64,000 bases of DNA from Hepsetus odoe (Eukaryota > Chordata > Actinopteri > Characiformes > Hepsetidae), in contig CM029370.1 in NCBI GenBank assembly GCA_017165825.1, positions 25,361,047-25,425,046 on the forward strand, written 5' to 3'. Under the pieces are notes generated by a model. It worked only from the letters and a program-made list of their open reading frames with translations. It was not told the DNA's origin and made no database searches. A program made the position numbers and the translations under genes. Shown here in pieces: positions 58,169 through 64,000 of the stretch; within the stretch, counting starts at the first letter, position 1, and each line of letters opens with the position of its first letter.

Positions 58169-58589
58169 AATATTAAAACATATCACAATGATTATGCTCA
58201 AGAAACTGCAGGAATAAATTCCTATACTAGGTACCGGTGTAACTCATATGACTTATTCTAAAGACCTCTTTAGTCCTGAATTAGGGCTGTGCAGTTACCT
58301 CCTCGACCCTGTGCGTTTGATCAGGGAAGTCAACAAACTCATCCACCCCTGTCTAAGGGTGTTGTACCAAGTAAGGTCCTTCAGCTAGGCCTAGGTGTGG
58401 AAGCTATTTTGAAAGTGTGGGGACATTAAGGACATTTGGACCTTCATTTCACAAACCTCCCGTTATTATACAGCAGTATACAAAATTTAAAAAGTAACAG
58501 TAGCAAACATGTCAAGTTCTCAGGCACAAGATAATAAGCTGCAAATAAACTGCACAAAACTTAACCACTGCCTAAACCTAGTTTGAAAT
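58169..58589. other. Intron, nothing recognised
   Basis: No gene or repeat identified. Confidence 0.4.
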
Positions 58590-58720
58590 GATCCTGAACA
58601 ATTGTGAAACTGGTCAGGTACAGGGTGTGTTCTGAAAAGGAGAGCCAAAAACTTTGTCCTTCATGACGCCTGGAGAACCGTTCCTCAATGCATTATAAAT
58701 AGACTTGCTCACTGGGCAAG
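58590..58720 (+). mobile_element. Tc1 element 3'-end fragment
   Basis: 'aactggtcaggtacagggtg', 'gagccaaaaactttgtcctt' and 'gcctggagaaccgttcctca' repeat the segment at 13190-13300, but the inverted terminus is missing. Confidence 0.65.
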
Positions 58721-59619
58721 CTAGCACCTTCCAGAAATCACATTAAACATAAATTGTATATAATTTGTGGGAGCTGATATCAATCTGTGGGACACTCCTG
58801 AAATATTTGAGAGAGATCAGTTGTCTTTACTCCTCTAGGTAATGTATGTTGGCTGTGCGAGATACTGCCAAATCAAATCACATGAACAATCCACAAAAAA
58901 CTTTTTTTTTCATTTTTTTTTTCACTTGTCTTAAATCTAGACTTTTGCACACTGGGTTTAATGTCACGCTCACCGATCACATAATAAGTTCAAATATGTA
59001 AGCTGAGTTGACCGCGCTTATTATGTACATTTCTTAGCCTTCATTCCCGATTTTGTGTGTGTGTGTGTGTTGCTGTGTGTTGGTGTGTGTGAGAAGAGAT
59101 ATAAAGGTAGTGTTTATAAAGCCCCTAGTGAGTCTCATCAGCAATACTGCAGTGGTAATAACTGCCAGCATTTGGGCCACAATGAACTTAAGGTGACAGA
59201 AACACAGTGTTTCTGTGTAGTGTGTCCCGCTCCATCAGTTCTAGTTGGTCTTTGTCAGTGCTGTTTGGCCGTTGCACATGTTGAATTGGCAGTCTTCCTC
59301 AAGAGAGAGAGCTGAGTGTTGATGCAGAGGAGAGAAAGAGACGAGAGCAAAAGCAAGCATTATCGGGGGAAGGGGAAACATTATCAAGGGGGACTCACAC
59401 AGAGAGTAGTCCTGATGTCTCAGGGCAAACTACATTTACGTTTTTTCACTATCAAGATTTAGCCCGTTATTACTATTAGAACTGAATTCTAAATGAGCAG
59501 TATCTGAAAGTTGTATTCCCAGTGAGAAAAAACTGTAACACATCAATATAAATCATGCTCATTTATGAATGTTAACTTTTTGTTGTATTATCTAGGACAT
59601 ATTTTTAAAATGAATTGTA
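58721..59619. other. Intron; TG tract at 59054-59096
   Basis: An interrupted TG tract lies here. The frame at 59055-59315 begins inside it and has no known features. Confidence 0.45.
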
Positions 59620-59843
59620 AGCGACTATTTGTCAATGTGAAACACAGCACAGCACACAGTGAAACACAACAAAATGCAGCCTTGCTTTTCACCCATACAC
59701 ACACGCTGCAGGGGACAGCAATTTAAAGCACCCGGGGAGCAGTGCTGGGTACGGTACTTTGCTCAAGGGTAAGTCAGGACAACCTGCTGGGCTTTGAACC
59801 CATGGCCTTCAGCTCTTGGGGCCTTGTCCGTAAACACAAGCAC
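59620..59843 (-). repeat. tRNA-derived SINE, family 1
   Basis: It has 'gtcaatgtgaaacacagcac', 'cccatacacacacgctgcag', 'tttgctcaagggtaagtcag' and 'gggctttgaacccatggcct', pointing leftward. It is followed 75 bp later by a family 3 SINE in the other direction (head-to-head pair). Confidence 0.85.
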
Positions 59844-59914
59844 CTTAGAGCAACTTACTTTTAAAAGTAATAGATCTCTTTGCCCACTGACTTCCATTAA
59901 AACCTTTATTGCTG

Positions 59915-60115
59915 GTCATTAGAATGATTAGGCCTCATGATAGGAAGGTGGTGGGTTCGAGCCCTGTATCAGGGTGTTGTCCTGAGATACCCTTGAGCAA
60001 GGTACAGTCCCTAACACTGTTCCCATGGCATAGGCTTTGCAGTGCACTACACCTGCTACTACCAGTGTGTTCGATGGGTTAAATGCAGAGGACAAGCTCA
60101 CTGTTCAGTAGTTTC
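59915..60115 (+). repeat. tRNA-derived SINE, family 3
   Basis: 'ggtggtgggttcgagccctg' (B box) is followed by 'acccttgagcaaggtacagt' and 'gatgggttaaatgcagagga' plus 'caagctcactgttcag'. The A-box part is weak. Confidence 0.75.
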
Positions 60116-61754
60116 TTTTCAGATGTCAAAGCTGAGAAAGAGTTCTGTTTTCCTATTTTTGCCAGCCTGATTTAAGGTTGAAGTAGGTGTCTGTGAGCAC
60201 TGTGCAATTGAGAGGGATCTAGCCAGTAAATTGGCAAAATATCTGCTTTTTTTCACAAGCCACACATGATTATATGTGTCGAGTCACAAAAACACTTGCG
60301 AAAATGAGTGCCTGTGGTAACTGGTTATATATATAGATCATGCAGACACGTCTGAGGGAGACCTGACGTGCATTAATATGTTGTGTTAGTTGTTTGCAGA
60401 CTGTCTTCATTGTAAACTATATATATTAAAAAAGGATTGCCTTTAAATTTCTGGCTTGGAGGGCAGAAGGTAGTGACCCCCTCCTTCATTACGCAACTTT
60501 GTTTTCCTCTTGCCTCTCGGGCCACACTTAGCTCTTTGCATTCCATGCCATTGTTTGCTCTGTTTTATTGGTGTTTAATGTGATTGAGGTAATTACTCTC
60601 TGTGCATTCGCCTGCATGCAGCGACGCCGGCAGCACAGGCCTGTAATTAAACGTGTGCGAGAAAATGAGGAGCTAAGCTGCTGTGGCAGCCTGAGGGAGA
60701 GTGGTTCGAGCTGTAGGATATCAGCTCCATCGCAGTAATTCTGTTATCGCAGAACTGGCCGTCACTCAATTACCTCCCCAAACCAGCAGAGAGCTGCAAA
60801 CCTAAAAGTGCCTCAGTTAATCTCAAACTGAGTTACCAACAAGCTCACGAAATATTGCATAGCTTTACACTCGCTAGCCAAAGCAAGGAACTGGAATTTT
60901 TTAGGGAGTTTGAACTGTCAAACTTGGTGTTCAGTAATTGCTGCTGGAGTGGACAGGCGCCTGAGGCGACGCTCGACTTTACCTTCATCTGCTTCTACCA
61001 GCAATGTGGGACTATCCTTCCTTTTAGAACTCACATCTAAGAATGTTTGTGTTTTTGAACCAGTCTGGTTGTAACTGGTGTTGTTGCAGCGGGCTGGTTA
61101 TTAAACATTAAGAGGGAAAATATTTTCTGCTTGCTTAAAATGCACACTCCAAACCGGAGGTTATGACATGGGTTTTTAGAGGCTGATGCTGATTTTTGGA
61201 GGGAGGGCAATGGCTAATATTATAAAATAATATCAATCTAATTAATAGTATACATATAATATATAATATTTATTTATTTATAACTTTGAACATTTATGAA
61301 ACAAAAATATAAGTAACAATTATTATTATTATTTATAATAATAGCATGTTAATAACAAGCAAAGGGAACAGAACAACAATATTATTAAAACTCTTTATAT
61401 ATTATTCAAAACAAGGCAACGTTTTGCGCATCGGCAATATTTTAAACATTTAAATATTTGAAAGGACATTCAGCATTTTAATGGTAAAATAATGTCTTTA
61501 AAATTGAGACTGTTTCTTCTTTTTCTTGATCCTGTCCATAAAGTGAATGTGATGCAGATGGAAGAAGTTTGAACTTTTACCTTTTGTTGATAAGCTGAGC
61601 CGACCTTCCTTCTTTATTTGCGTGTTGTTTTTTGGCCTCGTATAGCATGATAGTGACTGCTCTGCAGGCCACAGTCTCAGACACCATTTGACAGCCATGT
61701 AGTCTGGTTTATCGATGCCGATTTCAGTGCCATATAAATTCTAGAAATTTGATT
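60116..61754. other. Intron; possible conserved block at 60540-60850
   Basis: The block 60540-60850 is repeat-free and GC-balanced, with 'gattgaggtaattactctct' and 'gcctgtaattaaacgtgtgc', resembling conserved fish enhancers. From 61210 to 61500 the sequence is AT-rich with ATT and TAAT words. There is no exon. Confidence 0.45.
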
Positions 61755-63195
61755 TCTATAAATACTTTTTTTTGACTGCAAACTTATGTTTTCTTAACAA
61801 CAAAAATGAACATTGCTTTATTCATTAAACAAGAGATATCAACAAAAATGTGTATTCTAAAAAGTTAGGACACCCTACCCTCTAATAGCTAGTTTAACCC
61901 CCTGAAATAACCGTATTGAGACGCTTCTTGTATCATCTACAAGTCTCTGACATCGGTCTGAGGAAAGTGTGCCCCCACTCCTCATTGCAGAATGCTTTAA
62001 GCTGTGAGATGTTTGAGGGGTTTCTTGTATGTACAGCTGTTTCAAGTCACCCTCAGCTTCTCAATGGGATTAAGATCTGGGCTTTGACTCTGCCACTCCA
62101 GGACTCTCCGTTTCTTAGTTTCCAGCCAGTCCTTGGTGGATTTACTGGTATGTCTTGGGTCATTGTCGTGTTGTAGGGTCCAGTTCCACGTCAGTTTAAA
62201 AGTTCTTACCAATGGTCTCACATGTTCCTCAAGCACCCTCTGGTACACGGTAGAATTCATGGTGGACTCTATGATGGTGAGCTGGCCAGGTCCTGCTGCA
62301 GCAAAGCATCTCCAAACCATGACACTTCCTCCTCCATGCTTCACAGTTGGTATGAGGTTCTTTTCTTGGAACGCTGTAATTGGTTTACACCAGACATGTC
62401 CTCTGTTCTGGAGTCCAGATAATTCAGTTTTAGTCTCATCTGTCCAAAGAACATTGTTCCAGAAGTCCTGGTCTTTGTCTACGTGCTCTCCGGCAAACTT
62501 CAGTCTGGCCTTGATGTTTCTCTTAGAGAGCAAAGGTTTCTCCTTGCACACCAACCATGAAGTTAAAGTTGTTCAGTCTCTTTCTGACTGTAGAGGCACT
62601 TTCTCATCAACAGTAAGAGCCTGCTGAACGCCCTGTGATGACATTTTAGGGTTTTTGGAGACTTCTTTGAGCATCTTGTGGTCTTCCTCTCGGAGTGAAG
62701 TCTTGCACTTGTAGACTTCTTTCTGGACAGTGGAATGGCTAATTCTTTTGAGATCTTTTTGAATCCCTTACCAGATTTATAAGCTGCTACAATCTACTCT
62801 CTGAAGGCCTCAGACAGCTCTTTTGATTTCACCATGGTGTTCACTCTCACCTCAACAGCCAGGAGCACATCAAACTAAATGTCTGAGGTTTAAAAGTGCA
62901 AATCTTCTGCTGAGTAATGATGCTCTGATCATGTGCAGCTAATGTACTTCACCTGGGTGTGATTTGAGCCATTTTAATCGGGAATAAAGGTGGGGGTGTC
63001 CTAATTTAGATATATGAAATACAGTTACATTTTACAGAAGATTTTGAAAAGTCTTTTCTTCAGTTTTTATTGCTTAGTTCTATTTCTTGAATCTACCAGT
63101 TTTGTTAAAATTGATATTAAATATCCAATTATGTCCAAGAATGTTACAAAAACACACAGGCTTTCATGGTGTGTTTTTTCACATCACTGTACAAA
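61755..63195 (-). mobile_element. Tc1/mariner transposon, near full length but inactive
   Basis: Subterminal inverted pieces are visible: 'aaagttaggacaccctaccc' at about 61862 and, on the other side, 'gggggtgtcctaatttagat' near 62992. Further outward both sides carry AT-rich arms, so inverted repeats of about 200 bp are likely, but exact ends and the TA duplication were not fixed. The transposase relic (62042-62835, minus) lies inside. Confidence 0.75.
62042..62835 (-). pseudogene. Tc1-type (DD34E) transposase pseudogene
   Basis: Read on the minus strand from ATG at 62835, the start MVKSKELSEAF is typical of a fish Tc1 family. A TAG stop follows two codons later and frameshifts break the DNA-binding half. 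From 62554 a frame of 170 codons stays open through the catalytic domain: WTDETK (first Asp), GHVWCKP, VKHGGGSVMVWRCF, LQHDNDPRHTSKST (second Asp), SQSPDLNPIEKL (Glu, 34 residues after the second Asp), then a stop after RVT. All three catalytic residues are still present, but the W usual after NPIE-L is absent and the N-terminal third is broken. It cannot encode an active enzyme. Confidence 0.88.
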
Positions 63196-64000
63196 CATAT
63201 TCTTCATCTGTTGATTTCATGGACTTTTAAACATTGTGAGTGACGTAATTAATTTAATAAAATTTAGTAAATAATTATTTAGTAAATAATCTTTTTTAAA
63301 ATATTATAACGTCATTACACTCACCCAGCAAACTGACACAGTGTATATATGGGGAAAGTGAGAAAATAGACAATACAGGAGATGTAATAGAGAATGTGCA
63401 TGCAGTTCACAGAGAATGAGTGAGAAATGCAGAGAGAGAGAGAGAAAAACAAAATTTGAAACCCATTATTTTGTTTTTGGTCTGGTATTAGAGAAGTAAA
63501 TGGCCAGGTTTAGTGTGTGTGAGTTTGAGGAGGGGAACTACCAAACTGTGCTGGGCACCAGTCCTCCAGGACCCCTAGTGTAAGCAGTAATCATTAAATT
63601 GATTGATTCATGTGATTTGATTATATTATCACTCTAAATACTCTATAAAAATAATAATTTTTATGCTCTGTATCTGGACAGATATTATTCCAGGGTTTCT
63701 CTTGTCTGTGTAGTAGATCATCCCTAGTAGATCTTTATCCAGCTCGGTCCCCTCCTTTGCCCTCCCTGATATTAAGGCTTCACACAATTGCTAACCTTTA
63801 TTTATATTCTAACATTAACACACACACACACATGTATTCACACTTACACCAGTGATGAAAAGGTTTTAAATCACTCTTATTTTAAACTGTTTGCATTTAT
63901 CACTGGTGGTAACAGAAGCATGTTACATTTTTTGGGGATTTTTTGGATAATAAAAATTCATAGATGAAATAGGAAAAGAGACAGATTGGTTATTATTCTG
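63196..64000. other. Intron, AT-rich; simple repeats and a MITE scrap
   Basis: A 'agtaaataattatttagtaa' stretch lies at 63265-63290, a short GA tract at 63430-63446 and a CA tract at 63820-63833. 63525-63600 ('gtgctgggcaccagtcctcc' with 'aggacccctagtg') resembles the end of a short fish DNA element. No slc35f1 exon is seen before the window ends. Confidence 0.45.

Larger units (their letters stand above)
23240..64000 (+). other. slc35f1: slc35f1 intron 1 (incomplete)
   Basis: No sequence resembling the second slc35f1 exon (first transmembrane segments) was found from the donor at 23240 to the window end. The stretch is read as first intron, which is very long in vertebrate SLC35F1. Its contents are listed separately. 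The inference fails if the exon at 23112 belongs to another gene. Confidence 0.65.

Noticed and set aside
62133..62627. Open frame of 164 codons on the + strand
   Set aside because: It is the antisense shadow of the Tc1 transposase read on the minus strand.

Overview
This is vertebrate nuclear DNA, almost certainly from a teleost fish. Coding sequence is split into short exons with GT-AG introns. Most of the window is intron or intergenic DNA with many old transposon remnants, tRNA-derived SINEs and microsatellites. The SINEs and Tc1/mariner relics are of fish type. An ostariophysan or other early-branching teleost is a guess from the SINE families; the species cannot be fixed from the sequence.

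Two protein-coding genes can be supported, both on the + strand and in the same order and orientation as human 6q22. The first is nus1 (Nogo-B receptor, the non-catalytic subunit of dehydrodolichyl diphosphate synthase). Its last four coding exons lie at 472-594, 2130-2282, 3524-3623 and 5032-5122; all splice phases agree and the protein ends in the conserved RLGK tail. A 3' UTR follows, with several poly(A) signals up to about 6.8 kb. The second is slc35f1, of which only the first coding exon (23112 or 23130 to 23239) is visible. I found no second exon up to 64000, so the remaining 40 kb reads as part of a very long first intron, as expected for this gene.

Layout: 1-6830 nus1; 6831-22860 intergenic, with Tc1/mariner relics, an L2/Rex1-like LINE fragment, a truncated RTE-like LINE on the minus strand and several SINEs; 22860-23239 slc35f1 first exon and leader, with CA and CT microsatellites; 23240-64000 slc35f1 intron 1. 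The intron holds a 1-kb minisatellite (27 units of 35 bp), a decayed 67-bp tandem array, a solo LTR with 5-bp target duplications, three or more SINE families, a LINE 3' tail, Tc1 deletion derivatives (one with a nested insertion and a 13-bp target duplication), a Tc1 relic with most of its transposase frame still readable, and several repeat-free blocks that could be conserved regulatory elements.

The two genes do not form an operon and share no visible mechanism; they are conserved neighbours. I see no new multi-gene system. The most unusual items are the 35-bp minisatellite with block structure and a 10-bp dyad, the in-window proof of a nested insertion, the 67-bp array, and a duplicated module of about 100 bp upstream of slc35f1.
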